This document shows positions 1-5,900 of a stretch of 8,721 bases of DNA, one piece after another. The position numbers and the translations under genes are program-made. The notes beneath the pieces were generated by a model. It worked only from the letters and a program-made list of their open reading frames with translations, ran no database searches and was not told the origin of the DNA. Each line of letters begins with the position of its first letter. Position 1 is the stretch's first letter. Source of the DNA: Hyphomicrobiales bacterium. GTDB taxonomy: Bacteria; Pseudomonadota; Alphaproteobacteria; Rhodobacterales; Rhodobacteraceae. The DNA is taken from NCBI GenBank assembly GCA_003558415.1, contig PWLT01000476.1, positions 1-8,721 on the forward strand, in the 5' to 3' direction.

Positions 1-504
1 CGAGATCGCGCCGCGCTGATCGCGGCCTCGCGCGCGCTGGAGCGCGGCGGCACGGGGCATGAGGCCGAGGGTCACCGGATGCTGCGCGCGATGGAGCTGG
101 CACTCTCCGAGCCCCTGCCCGACAGCGCCGGGGCCGCTGGGGAGATGGCGCTGATCCTCGGGACCGCCGCGGGGCCGCTGGAGGCACTCGGCGCGGCGCT
201 GGTGCAGCGGCTGCGGGCGGGGGGCGCGATCCTTCTCAAGCCTGCGCCGCGCGCGCCGATCGTGCCGCTGGCGCTGATGGATGCGCTTGCTGCGGCCGGG
301 GTGCCGCGCGGCGCGGCCGGCCTGTTGCAGGGCGGGGGCGCGGCAACCGGCGCGCTCCTACTGGGCCATCCCCGTATCGCGAGGGCGGTGCTTGCGGGCA
401 AGGCCGCCGCGCGCGCGGAGCTGGAAGCGGCGGCACGCGCCGGGGGCGTGCGTCTGGACTGCCGCGCCACCCCTCCCGGTACCTGCGATCGGCCCGGCCG
501 ATAG
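1..504 (+). CDS. Aldehyde dehydrogenase superfamily protein, C-terminal part or truncated gene (5' end outside window)
   Basis: The reading frame is open from the first base, so the ATG at 79 is probably internal; 167 residues are visible. The stretch around 150-390 resembles the cofactor-binding part of aldehyde dehydrogenases: an alanine-rich helix, then AGGAILLKPAP (Lys codon 238-240, at the place of the cofactor-contacting Lys of the family), then PLALMDALAAAGVPRGA and a Gly-rich loop, then a segment like the usual LVAHPxVxxIAFTGS region. Where active enzymes have PWNFP with a catalytic Asn, this protein reads GTAAGPL, so that Asn is absent. The frame ends before any Glu or Cys active-site motif, in a Pro/Arg-rich tail. 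It may be a degenerate gene, or a non-catalytic C-terminal ALDH-like domain such as those in ALDH16 or long PutA proteins; the part upstream of the window would decide. The superfamily is fairly clear, the exact member is not. Confidence 0.55.
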   Translation, partial: RDRAALIAASRALERGGTGHEAEGHRMLRAMELALSEPLPDSAGAAGEMALILGTAAGPLEALGAALVQRLRAGGAILLKPAPRAPIVPLALMDALAAAGVPRGAAGLLQGGGAATGALLLGHPRIARAVLAGKAAARAELEAAARAGGVRLDCRATPPGTCDRPGR

Positions 505-505
505 C

Positions 506-524
506 GCGGGCTGCATCGGCCCGC
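506..524. other. Short GC hairpin just after the ALDH-like stop
   Basis: A 6-bp perfect stem, GCGGGC (506-511) with GCCCGC (519-524), has a 7-nt loop and begins two bases after the TAG at 502-504. No T-run follows, so it is at best a weak or Rho-assisted terminator. It sits directly before the proposed purC promoter. Such stems are common by chance in DNA this GC-rich. Confidence 0.25.
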
Positions 525-527
525 AGC

Positions 528-556
528 TTGCGGGGACACCCGGCATGGCATATATG
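528..556 (+). promoter_or_regulatory. Candidate sigma-70-type promoter for purC-purS
   Basis: A -35-like TTGCGG (528-533) and a -10-like TATATG (551-556) are separated by exactly 17 bases. The -10 lies in the only AT-rich patch between the ALDH-like stop and purC. Transcription would start near 563, giving a leader of about 43 nt. I see no purine-regulator operator or riboswitch fold in this short leader. The spacing and -10 are good; the -35 is only half consensus. Confidence 0.45.
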
Positions 557-606
557 GGCCGCAGACGTGGCGGCGGCGTGCCGCGCGCGGCCCGAGCGGA
601 GTTTCC

Positions 607-1368
607 ATGGCACGACGCACGAAGGTCTATGAGGGCAAGGCGAAAGTTCTCTATGAAGGGCCCGAGCCCGGCACTCTGGTGCAGTATTTCAAGGACGACG
701 CCACCGCCTTCAATGCCGAGAAGCACCAGATCATCGACGGCAAGGGTGTGCTCAACAACCGGCTGTCCGAGTTCTTCATGACCGGGCTCAACGCCATCGG
801 CGTGCCGACCCATTTCATCCGCCGAATCAACATGCGCGAGCAGCTCATCCGCGCGGTCGAGATGATCCCCATCGAGGTGGTGGTGCGCAATGTGGCGGCA
901 GGCTCGCTCTCCAAGCGGCTGGGGATCGAGGAAGGCACCGCCCTTCCGCGTCCCATCGTCGAATTCTACTACAAGGATGACAGCCTCGGTGACCCGCTGG
1001 TCAGTGAGGAGCACATCATCGCCTTCGGCTGGGCCAGCCAGCAGGATCTCGACGACATGGTCGCGCTGGCGCTGCGGGTGAACGATTTCCTCTCGGGCGT
1101 GATGATGGGCGTGGGCATCAAGCTGGTCGATTTCAAGATCGAGATCGGGCGCGTCTGGGAGGGGGACTTCCAGCGGCTCATCATCGCCGACGAGATCAGC
1201 CCCGACTCCTGCCGTCTGTGGGATGCGGCCACCGGCCGCAAGCTCGACAAGGACGTGTTCCGCCGCGATCTGGGTGATCTGTCGGATGCCTATACCGAGG
1301 TCGCGCGGCGGCTGGGGGTGATGCCGCGCAATTCCGCGAACATCGCCAAGCCGACGCTGATCAACTGA
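607..1368 (+). CDS. purC: Phosphoribosylaminoimidazole-succinocarboxamide synthase (SAICAR synthetase)
   Basis: This enzyme joins CAIR and aspartate, using ATP, to make SAICAR in de novo purine (IMP) synthesis in the cytoplasm. The 253-residue product is full length for alphaproteobacterial PurC. Visible family motifs are YEGKAKVLY near residues 8-16 (nucleotide-binding N-terminus), [11 protein letters not shown] at 90-100 (first SAICAR-synthetase signature), LVDFKIEIG at 173-181 (second signature) and [13 protein letters not shown] at 194-206. The ATG at 607 follows a CGGAG Shine-Dalgarno-like sequence at 597-601 and gives the expected N-terminus. purS follows after 17 bases, so the two are surely co-transcribed. 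No truncation or frameshift is seen. Confidence 0.97.
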   Translation: MARRTKVYEGKAKVLYEGPEPGTLVQYFKDDATAFNAEKHQIIDGKGVLNNRLSEFFMTGLNAIGVPTHFIRRINMREQLIRAVEMIPIEVVVRNVAAGSLSKRLGIEEGTALPRPIVEFYYKDDSLGDPLVSEEHIIAFGWASQQDLDDMVALALRVNDFLSGVMMGVGIKLVDFKIEIGRVWEGDFQRLIIADEISPDSCRLWDAATGRKLDKDVFRRDLGDLSDAYTEVARRLGVMPRNSANIAKPTLIN

Positions 1369-1385
1369 ACCGAGGGGGCGGCGCG

Positions 1386-1625
1386 ATGAAGGCACGCGTG
1401 CATGTGATGCTCAAGGACGGGGTGCTCGACCCGCAGGGCGAGGCCGTGCGCCATGCGTTGGGAAGCCTGGGCTTCGAGGGTGTCGAGGCCGTGCGCCAGG
1501 GCAAGGTGATCGAGCTCGACCTGGCCGCGCAGGATGCGCAGGCCGCCGAGACCGAGGTGCGCGAGATGTGCGAGCGCCTTCTCGCCAATACCGTGATCGA
1601 GAAATACACCGTCGAGATCGTCTGA
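1386..1625 (+). CDS. purS: Phosphoribosylformylglycinamidine synthase subunit PurS
   Basis: This is the small 79-residue subunit of the three-part FGAM synthase (PurL-PurQ-PurS), which converts FGAR to FGAM with glutamine and ATP. PurS is thought to bridge the glutaminase PurQ and the synthase PurL for ammonia transfer. The sequence has the expected pattern: N-terminal KARVHVMLKDGVLDPQG, a central GFEGVEAVRQGKVIEL and a C-terminal CERLLANTVIEKYTVEI. The ATG at 1386 is preceded by a strong GAGGGGG (1372-1378) at 7 bases. It lies 17 bases downstream of purC. The usual downstream partner purQ is missing: a spacer of about 270 bases follows and then a gene on the other strand, so PurQ and PurL must be encoded elsewhere. 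Confidence 0.95.
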   Translation: MKARVHVMLKDGVLDPQGEAVRHALGSLGFEGVEAVRQGKVIELDLAAQDAQAAETEVREMCERLLANTVIEKYTVEIV

Positions 1626-1843
1626 GACGGACCCCGTTCGAGGGAGGCTTGCGGCCGGATTGAATCGGGTTGCAGCGGAGACGTGTGCCCGCCCGCTCCG
1701 GCACGACGGCGGGCGTGCCTCCGTCGCGCCTTCGGCCGGAATGAATTCGGATGACTGGGGTGTAGACCACCGGCCTGGCGCTGCGGTTTCCAGGGGCTGT
1801 GCGTAACCCCCTGGCTGGCGGCGCGGTCGGGCGCGGAACGAAA
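1626..1843. other. Non-coding spacer between convergent purS and petC
   Basis: I see no convincing gene or tRNA here. It holds two stem-loops without T-runs: GCCCGCC (1687-1693) with GGCGGGC (1708-1714), loop 14 nt, and CCAGGGG (1790-1796) with CCCCTGG (1808-1814), loop 11 nt. It also holds an imperfect repeat, GCCGGATTGAATCGG (1654-1668) and GCCGGAATGAATTCGG (1735-1750). Either hairpin could help end the purCS transcript, but neither has the U-tract of an intrinsic terminator. A search by eye for a purQ remnant (N-terminus rich in AVIVFPGSNCD-like residues) found none. Confidence 0.5.
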
Positions 1844-1868
1844 AACGCGCCCCGGTTCGGGGCGCGTT
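1844..1868 (-). terminator. Intrinsic terminator of the petABC operon
   Basis: An 11-bp perfect stem, AACGCGCCCCG (1844-1854) with CGGGGCGCGTT (1858-1868), closes a 3-nt loop. Read on the minus strand it is followed by a run of T (complement of A 1841-1845), the layout of a Rho-independent terminator. It begins 27 bases past the petC stop. On the plus strand the stem is followed by GTCGTG with no T-run, so it is mainly directional for the minus strand, though it might also slow read-through from purS. Confidence 0.88.
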
Positions 1869-1895
1869 GTCGTGATTCATACGGCGCAGGGCCGT

Positions 1896-2696
1896 TCAGC
1901 TTTCCTTGGCGCGCCGCTTGACCGGGGCCCAGAGTTTCTTGTTGGTCAGATAGAGCAGTGCCGCCAGAACCGTGAGGAAGATCACCCCGGTGAAGCCGGC
2001 GCGCTTGCGCTGCATCATCTTGGGCTCGGCCGTCCAGGTCAGGAAGGCCGCCACGTCGAGCGCCATCTGTTCGGCCGTGGCTTCGGTGCCGTCGGCATAC
2101 TGGACCATCCCGTCCGAGAGCACAGGCGCCATCGACAGCCAGCCGCCATAGGCCTCGTTGTAGTAGAACATGGTGCCCGCCTGCATGTCCTCCTCGCCGG
2201 TATAGCCCAGCAGCATGGAGGCCACATATTCCGGCCCGCCGATCCCCTTGAGAAGCTGGTTGATGCCCAGCCCGTAAGGCCCCGAGAAGCCCGCGCGCGC
2301 CTTGGTCATCAGGCTCAGGTCGGGCGCGGTTTCGAGCTGCGATTGCGGGAAATGATCGGTCTGCTCGGCGGTGCGATACTCGCGCAGCTCCGGGTCCCAG
2401 ACCTCGTATTGCTCGGCCAGCGCGCGCATCTGGTCCTCGGGCAGCTCCGGTCCGTCGGGATCCGAAAGCGTGCGGAAGGCCACATATTCGAGCCCGTGGC
2501 ACGCCGCGCAGGCCTCGCGATAGACCTGAAGCCCGCGCTGGAGCTGGTTGCGGTCATAGGTGCCGAAAGGACCCTGGAAGGAGAAGTCGAAATTGGTGAC
2601 CTCGCCTCCGACCTTGGCGGCCTCCGCCTCGCTCGCGGGCACCGCCACCAGAGCCATGGCCGCCGCTGCCGAGAGCATGAGTTGCTTGAGTTTCAT
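1896..2696 (-). CDS. petC: Ubiquinol-cytochrome c reductase, cytochrome c1 subunit
   Basis: Cytochrome c1 takes electrons from the Rieske protein and passes them to soluble or membrane-bound cytochrome c on the periplasmic face. The 266-residue precursor has a signal peptide (about 1-27, ending ASEAEAA), a heme-binding CAACH (C63, C66, H67), the TAPDLSLM and [14 protein letters not shown] segments, a likely axial Met189 in WLSMAP, DGTEAT at 202-207 and a C-terminal membrane anchor (about 235-251) followed by a basic tail. I chose the ATG at 2696 because AAAGGAAG lies 7 bases upstream and it gives a normal signal peptide. An in-frame ATG at 2726 overlaps the petB stop as ATGA and would add ten charged residues; it is less likely. 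The loop that carries a cysteine pair in Rhodobacter c1 is absent: the only cysteines downstream of the signal peptide are those of the heme motif. The Paracoccus-type acidic N-terminal extension is also absent. Confidence 0.96.
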   Translation of the reverse strand: MKLKQLMLSAAAAMALVAVPASEAEAAKVGGEVTNFDFSFQGPFGTYDRNQLQRGLQVYREACAACHGLEYVAFRTLSDPDGPELPEDQMRALAEQYEVWDPELREYRTAEQTDHFPQSQLETAPDLSLMTKARAGFSGPYGLGINQLLKGIGGPEYVASMLLGYTGEEDMQAGTMFYYNEAYGGWLSMAPVLSDGMVQYADGTEATAEQMALDVAAFLTWTAEPKMMQRKRAGFTGVIFLTVLAALLYLTNKKLWAPVKRRAKES

Positions 2697-2722
2697 GTCT
2701 GTCTTCCTTTCCCTCTCGGCCT

Positions 2723-4078
2723 TCATTCCGACGGAACCGGCTCGGGCTTGAGACCCTGGTCGCCGTTGCCGGAGGTTTTCTTCACTGTCGCCTTGAAGTC
2801 CTCCTCGATCGTGTCCGGTTCGGGCAGTGGTTTCTCGAACACGCCCAGAAGCGGCAGGATCACCAGGAAATAGGCGAACCAGTAGGCGGTGCCGATCAGC
2901 GCGATGGTGGTATATATGCCCTCGGCCGGCATCGCGCCCGCCCAGGTGAGCACCACGAAGTTCACGATGAACAGCCAGAACCACCACTTGAACATCGGCC
3001 GGTAGCGGCCCGAGCGCACCCGCGAGGTGTCGAGCCAGGGCACCAGAACCATCACGAAGATGGCGCCGAACATCGCCAGCACGCCGAAGAAGGTCGCATC
3101 AATGAGCCCGAAGGTGACCCAGTTCGCCGCGATCACCACCCACACATCCGAGGTGAAGGCTCGCAGGATCGCGTAGAAGGGCAGGAAGTACCACTCCGGC
3201 ACGATCTCGGCCGGGGTCACCAGGGGATCGGCCTCGATATAGTTGTCGGTATGGCCCAGGAAGTTCGGCATGAAGGCCACGACGATCCAGAAGATCAGCA
3301 GCACCACGACCAGCGCGAAGAGGTCCTTGATGACGAAATAGGGCCAGAAGGGCAGGGTGTCCTTCTCCGCCTCTTCCCTGGAGTTGCGGCGCACCTCGAC
3401 CCCGGTGGGGTTGTTGTTGCCGGTTGTGTGGAAGGCCCAGATATGGACCAGCACGAGACCCAGGATCGCGAAGGGCAGCAGGTAGTGCAGCGAGAAGAAG
3501 CGCGTCAGCGTCGGGTTGTCCACCGCCGGTCCGCCCAGCAGCCAGGCCTGCAGCATGTCACCGATGCCGGGGATCGCGCCGAACAGCCCCGTGATCACCG
3601 TGGCGCCCCAGAACGACATCTGACCCCAGGGCAGGACATAGCCCATGAAGGCGGTCGCCATCATCAGGATGTAGATGAGCATCCCGATGATCCAGGTGAC
3701 CTCGCGCGGGGCCTTGTAGGAGCCGTAATAGAGGCCGCGGAAGATGTGCAGATACACCGCGAAGAAGAACAGCATCGCGCCGTTCTGGTGGATGTAGCGC
3801 ATCATGTGGCCGCTGTTGACGTTGCGCATGATGTGCTCGACGCTGGCAAAGGCCAGATCGACATCGGCGGTGTAATGCATCGCCAGCACCACGCCGGTGA
3901 CGATCTGCAACACCAGGCAGAACACCAGTACGACGCCCCAGATCCACATCCAGTTGAGGTTCTTGGGCGTCGGGATCATGAGCGTATCATAGATCAGCGA
4001 GACGATGGGGAGGCGGCGGTGCAGCCACTTCGCCCCGTTCGACTTCGGCTCGTAGTGATCGTGGGGAATTCCGGACAT
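2723..4078 (-). CDS. petB: Ubiquinol-cytochrome c reductase, cytochrome b subunit
   Basis: This is the core membrane subunit of the cytochrome bc1 complex. It oxidises ubiquinol at the Qo site and reduces quinone at Qi while moving protons. The 451-residue protein shows eight hydrophobic helices. Heme bL ligands are H97 and H198, heme bH ligands H111 and H212. The Qo site has Y147, G158, PEWY at 294-297 and Y302; the Qi site has H217, K251 and D252. These numbers agree with those I recall for R. capsulatus, so there are no insertions up to that point. The C-terminus (about 415-451) is a charged, soluble tail, slightly longer than in R. capsulatus. The ATG at 4078 follows GGGAGG and lies 11 bases after petA; petC follows after 26 bases. 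No key residue is missing. Confidence 0.98.
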   Translation of the reverse strand: MSGIPHDHYEPKSNGAKWLHRRLPIVSLIYDTLMIPTPKNLNWMWIWGVVLVFCLVLQIVTGVVLAMHYTADVDLAFASVEHIMRNVNSGHMMRYIHQNGAMLFFFAVYLHIFRGLYYGSYKAPREVTWIIGMLIYILMMATAFMGYVLPWGQMSFWGATVITGLFGAIPGIGDMLQAWLLGGPAVDNPTLTRFFSLHYLLPFAILGLVLVHIWAFHTTGNNNPTGVEVRRNSREEAEKDTLPFWPYFVIKDLFALVVVLLIFWIVVAFMPNFLGHTDNYIEADPLVTPAEIVPEWYFLPFYAILRAFTSDVWVVIAANWVTFGLIDATFFGVLAMFGAIFVMVLVPWLDTSRVRSGRYRPMFKWWFWLFIVNFVVLTWAGAMPAEGIYTTIALIGTAYWFAYFLVILPLLGVFEKPLPEPDTIEEDFKATVKKTSGNGDQGLKPEPVPSE

Positions 4079-4089
4079 GCTTGCCTCCC

Positions 4090-4650
4090 TTAGCCGAGCC
4101 TGATCGTCGATTCGTCAACGAATTCCGCCACGGGAATCCACATGTTCTCGGGCGCGGGGCCGCGCCGGATCCGCCCCGCCGTGTCGTAATGCGACCCGTG
4201 ACAGGGGCAGAACCATGCGTCGAAATCGCCCGCGCCATCGCCCAGCGGCACACAGCCCAGATGTGTGCACACGCCGATCATCACCAGCCATTCGCCGCCC
4301 TCGTCGAGGGTGCGGTTCTGGTCGAGCGCGTCAGTGCCGGGGCGGTTGGGGTTCTGCGAGTCCCTGTCCATCAGATCGCCCAGCTCCACCGCACGCGCGG
4401 CTTCGATCTCTTCGGGGGTGCGGCGGCGGATGAACACCGGCTTGCCGAGGAAGTTCACCGTAAGCTGGCTTCCGACCTCCACACCGCTGATATCGACGAA
4501 GATCTGCGAGAGTGCCTGCACGTCGGCGCTCGGGTTCATCTGGTCGATCAGCGGCCAGATCGCGGCGCCGGCAGTAACGGCACCCGCCCCGGCGGTGGCA
4601 TAGTACAGAAAATCGCGGCGGCTGCCGGGATGGTCTTCAGCTTGGGACAC
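4090..4650 (-). CDS. petA: Ubiquinol-cytochrome c reductase, Rieske iron-sulfur subunit (GTG start)
   Basis: The Rieske protein carries electrons from ubiquinol at the Qo site to cytochrome c1. The 186-residue product has a twin-arginine signal-anchor (SRRDFL at 10-15, then a hydrophobic helix to about residue 35), a flexible hinge (about 38-50) and a soluble head with both cluster-binding boxes: CTHLGC (C128, H130, C133) and CPCHGSH (C148, C150, H151, H154). The pair C133/C150 should form the stabilising disulfide. An ATG exists 12 codons upstream (4686), but I prefer the GTG at 4650. It gives the family N-terminus ([14 protein letters not shown], close to SHAEDNAGTRRDFL recalled for R. capsulatus) and has GGAGAAGGA placed correctly. 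The upstream basic residues would make an unusual leader. First gene of petABC. Confidence 0.97.
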   Translation of the reverse strand: MSQAEDHPGSRRDFLYYATAGAGAVTAGAAIWPLIDQMNPSADVQALSQIFVDISGVEVGSQLTVNFLGKPVFIRRRTPEEIEAARAVELGDLMDRDSQNPNRPGTDALDQNRTLDEGGEWLVMIGVCTHLGCVPLGDGAGDFDAWFCPCHGSHYDTAGRIRRGPAPENMWIPVAEFVDESTIRLG

Positions 4651-4652
4651 GA

Positions 4653-4661
4653 TCCTTCTCC
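4653..4661 (-). promoter_or_regulatory. Ribosome binding site fixing the petA GTG start
   Basis: On the minus strand GGAGAAGGA ends two bases before the GTG at 4650, with the GGAG core 7 bases away. The ATG at 4686 lacks a comparable sequence (upstream bases read TTCGCATTCGTGGCCCGC around it). This supports the shorter protein. Confidence 0.7.
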
Positions 4662-4697
4662 CTCGTTTGGCCACAACGCGGGCCACGAATGCGAACC

Positions 4698-4717
4698 GGC
4701 CGCGTCGGAACGCGGCC
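4698..4717. other. Strong GC hairpin in the petA leader or upstream region
   Basis: A 7-bp perfect stem, GGCCGCG (4698-4704) with CGCGGCC (4711-4717), closes a 6-nt loop (TCGGAA). On the plus strand it is followed by CTTTTC, so it looks like a terminator in the direction opposite to the flanking genes. On the minus strand it has no T-run; it would lie about 47 bases before the petA start, inside the leader if transcription begins upstream of it. It could block antisense transcription, structure the pet leader, or weakly end the upstream gst transcript. Confidence 0.4.
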
Positions 4718-4729
4718 CTTTTCGGCGCG

Positions 4730-4757
4730 TTTTAGCCCCGTTGTGCAGGCCCGTCCA
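4730..4757 (-). promoter_or_regulatory. Weak candidate promoter for petABC
   Basis: On the minus strand TGGACG (4757-4752) and CTAAAA (4735-4730) are 16 bases apart. The match is poor in the -10, and I offer it only as the best pair I could find between gst and petA. If real, the hairpin at 4698-4717 would lie in the 5' leader, and the palindrome at 4762-4776 would sit just upstream of the -35. Confidence 0.2.
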
Positions 4758-4761
4758 GCCA

Positions 4762-4776
4762 CCAATTGGAGCCAAT
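4762..4776. promoter_or_regulatory. Overlapping CCAAT/ATTGG palindromes, candidate operator upstream of petA
   Basis: CCAATTGG (4762-4769) is a perfect palindrome and overlaps a second inverted repeat, ATTGG-AG-CCAAT (4765-4776). Three CCAAT-type half-sites are thus packed into 15 bases, in the most AT-rich patch between gst and petA. Symmetric repeats upstream of a regulated operon fit a transcription-factor site. I cannot name the regulator; it does not match the FNR half-site TTGAT. Confidence 0.35.
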
Positions 4777-4850
4777 GTGACGCAGAAGCGCGGCTGTCGC
4801 AGGGATGCCGCGCTGCGCCGACTTGCCTGGCGGGATCGGGACCGGAGGGT

Positions 4851-5462
4851 TCAGGAATCGGGCGGGGCGGTGGCGGCCATGCAGGGACGGGCGCGGAATC
4901 GTCCCTCCCATGTGGCCAGGCCGTCGCGGCCGCGGCGCCATTCGCGCGCCGGGTGGCGGAAGTCGAGATAGCCCAGCGCGCAGCCCACCGCGATCTGGCC
5001 GATATCGAGCGGCCCCGCGAGATGGCTCAGCCAGCGCGCCTCGAGCGCGTCGAGGGTGCGCGCGATCTTGGCCCATTGCGCCTCGATGATCTCGGGGAGG
5101 ACATGCGCCTCGGGGCGCAGCCGGGTTTCATAGACGATCAGGATCGCCGCCTCCATGATGCCGTCGCCCGTGGCCTCGAGGGTGAGCGTCTCCCATTGCC
5201 GGGCGCCGCTCGGGTAGAGCCGCGCGCCCTTGCGGTCGTCGAGAAAACGGCAGATCACCCGGCTGTCATAGAGCGTGGCGCCGCCGGGGCGTTCGAGCGC
5301 GGGGATCTTGCCCAGCGGGTTGTGCGCAATCGGGATCGTGCCGGGGTCGATCGCCGTGCCCGTGGCCTGGACAAGCTCGACATCGCCGGTCTGGCCGGTT
5401 TCGTGGAGCACCGCGAGCACCTTGCGCGCGAAGGGCGAATTGGCGTTCTGGTAAAGGCGCAT
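4851..5462 (-). CDS. Glutathione S-transferase family protein, YibF-like
   Basis: This is a soluble 203-residue protein with the two-domain GST layout and the length of E. coli YibF. The N-terminal thioredoxin-like domain (1-80) has SPFARKV at 9-15, where the catalytic or thiol-binding Ser is expected, a cis-proline-type region NPLGKIPAL (48-56) and the glutathione-binding YDSRVICRFLDD (65-76). The all-helical C-terminal domain contains LEATGDGIMEAA (about 94-105) and a late GCALGYLDFRHP, both typical of the YibF branch. The substrate is unknown; these proteins bind glutathione but their physiological role is unclear. The ATG at 5462 follows GAGCGAGG closely and lies 6 bases after the stop of the small membrane-protein gene, so the pair forms an operon. 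The gene ends about 200 bases before petA on the same strand. Confidence 0.88.
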   Translation of the reverse strand: MRLYQNANSPFARKVLAVLHETGQTGDVELVQATGTAIDPGTIPIAHNPLGKIPALERPGGATLYDSRVICRFLDDRKGARLYPSGARQWETLTLEATGDGIMEAAILIVYETRLRPEAHVLPEIIEAQWAKIARTLDALEARWLSHLAGPLDIGQIAVGCALGYLDFRHPAREWRRGRDGLATWEGRFRARPCMAATAPPDS

Positions 5463-5468
5463 CCTCGC

Positions 5469-5753
5469 TCAGACCCGGCGCAGGCGGATGCGCGTCAGCG
5501 TCACCGCGTCGATCTCGATCCCCGGCCCGCCATGGCCCAGCCGGATCACCCGGCGCAGCCGGCCGGCGGCGTTGACCTGGTCGCGGTCGGCGGGGCGATG
5601 CGCGGTGAACCCTTCGGCGAGATCGTCCATCGCGTCCTCGGCGCGCTGATCGGTGCGCCCGGTGCCCGCGCGGCGGGTGAGCGCATAGGCCGCCAGCGCC
5701 ACCGCGCCATAGCGCAGCGCCACGGCGGCAATGGGGGCAATCGGCAGGGCCAT
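5469..5753 (-). CDS. Small one-helix membrane protein of unknown function
   Basis: The 94-residue product has a hydrophobic N-terminal helix (about 3-27, rich in Ala/Ile/Val) followed by TRR, which would place the rest in the cytoplasm. Next comes a charged stretch (RAEDAMDDLAEGFTAHR, about 42-58) and a basic, Gly-containing C-terminus with GRLRRVIRLGHGGPGIEID. I recognise no named domain, but the pattern resembles small conserved hypothetical proteins of Rhodobacteraceae. I chose the ATG at 5753 over a TTG at 5768 because GGAGGA (5766-5761) sits exactly 7 bases upstream of it. The gene is first in a two-gene operon with the GST. It has a good promoter candidate at 5788-5816 and is divergent from pncA. 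No function can be assigned from the sequence. Confidence 0.72.
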   Translation of the reverse strand: MALPIAPIAAVALRYGAVALAAYALTRRAGTGRTDQRAEDAMDDLAEGFTAHRPADRDQVNAAGRLRRVIRLGHGGPGIEIDAVTLTRIRLRRV

Positions 5754-5787
5754 CGGGCAATCCTCCAATACAGGGATATCGGCGGTG

Positions 5788-5816
5788 AGCCTACTGCAAG
5801 GCGCGGGCGCTGTCCA
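5788..5816 (-). promoter_or_regulatory. Candidate sigma-70-type promoter for the small membrane protein-gst operon
   Basis: On the minus strand TGGACA (5816-5811; five of six bases of TTGACA) and TAGGCT (5793-5788) are 17 bases apart. Transcription would start near 5781, giving a leader of about 28 nt before the ATG at 5753. The first two bases and last base of the -10 agree with consensus. Confidence 0.5.
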
Positions 5817-5842
5817 TTCGCCCGACGGCGTGCGGCGCGACG

Positions 5843-5871
5843 TTGACGCGCCCCCGCCCAGGTCCTAGGCA
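5843..5871 (+). promoter_or_regulatory. Candidate sigma-70-type promoter for pncA-pncB
   Basis: TTGACG (5843-5848) and TAGGCA (5866-5871) are 17 bases apart. The -35 is strong, the -10 weak but nearly identical to the -10 of the divergent promoter at 5788-5816. Transcription would begin near 5878, about 23 nt before the pncA ATG. The two -35 boxes are 26 bases apart and point away from each other, so any regulator bound between them could act on both operons. Confidence 0.45.
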
Positions 5872-5900
5872 GGGAGGCGTTGCAAGCACTGGAGGTGGCC

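Noticed and set aside
358..1395. Minus-strand open frame of 345 codons opposite purC
   Set aside because: Antisense shadow of purC; no recognisable protein, and it runs through the purC promoter and start region.
1872..2873. Long plus-strand open frame (333 codons) opposite petC
   Set aside because: It is antisense to petC and the end of petB, has no family-like sequence and reflects high third-position GC of the real gene.
2697..2987. Longer petC frame reaching back into petB, and the ATGA overlap start at 2726
   Set aside because: The extra residues lie in petB sequence or add a charged leader before the signal peptide; the start at 2696 has a well-placed Shine-Dalgarno.
3251..4093. Long plus-strand open frame (280 codons) opposite petB, rich in His, Asp and Gln
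   Set aside because: The odd composition is what the reverse complement of a membrane protein gives; petB on the other strand has every expected functional residue.
4762..4776. FNR/FnrL-type site upstream of petA
   Set aside because: The FNR consensus needs TTGAT-N4-ATCAA; the palindromes here read CCAAT/ATTGG with 0- or 2-base spacers and do not match.
4081..5846. Two long plus-strand open frames (4081-4971 and 4689-5846) opposite petA, gst and the small membrane-protein gene
   Set aside because: They are Arg/Ala/Gly-rich shadows across three genes supported by motifs and ribosome binding sites on the minus strand.
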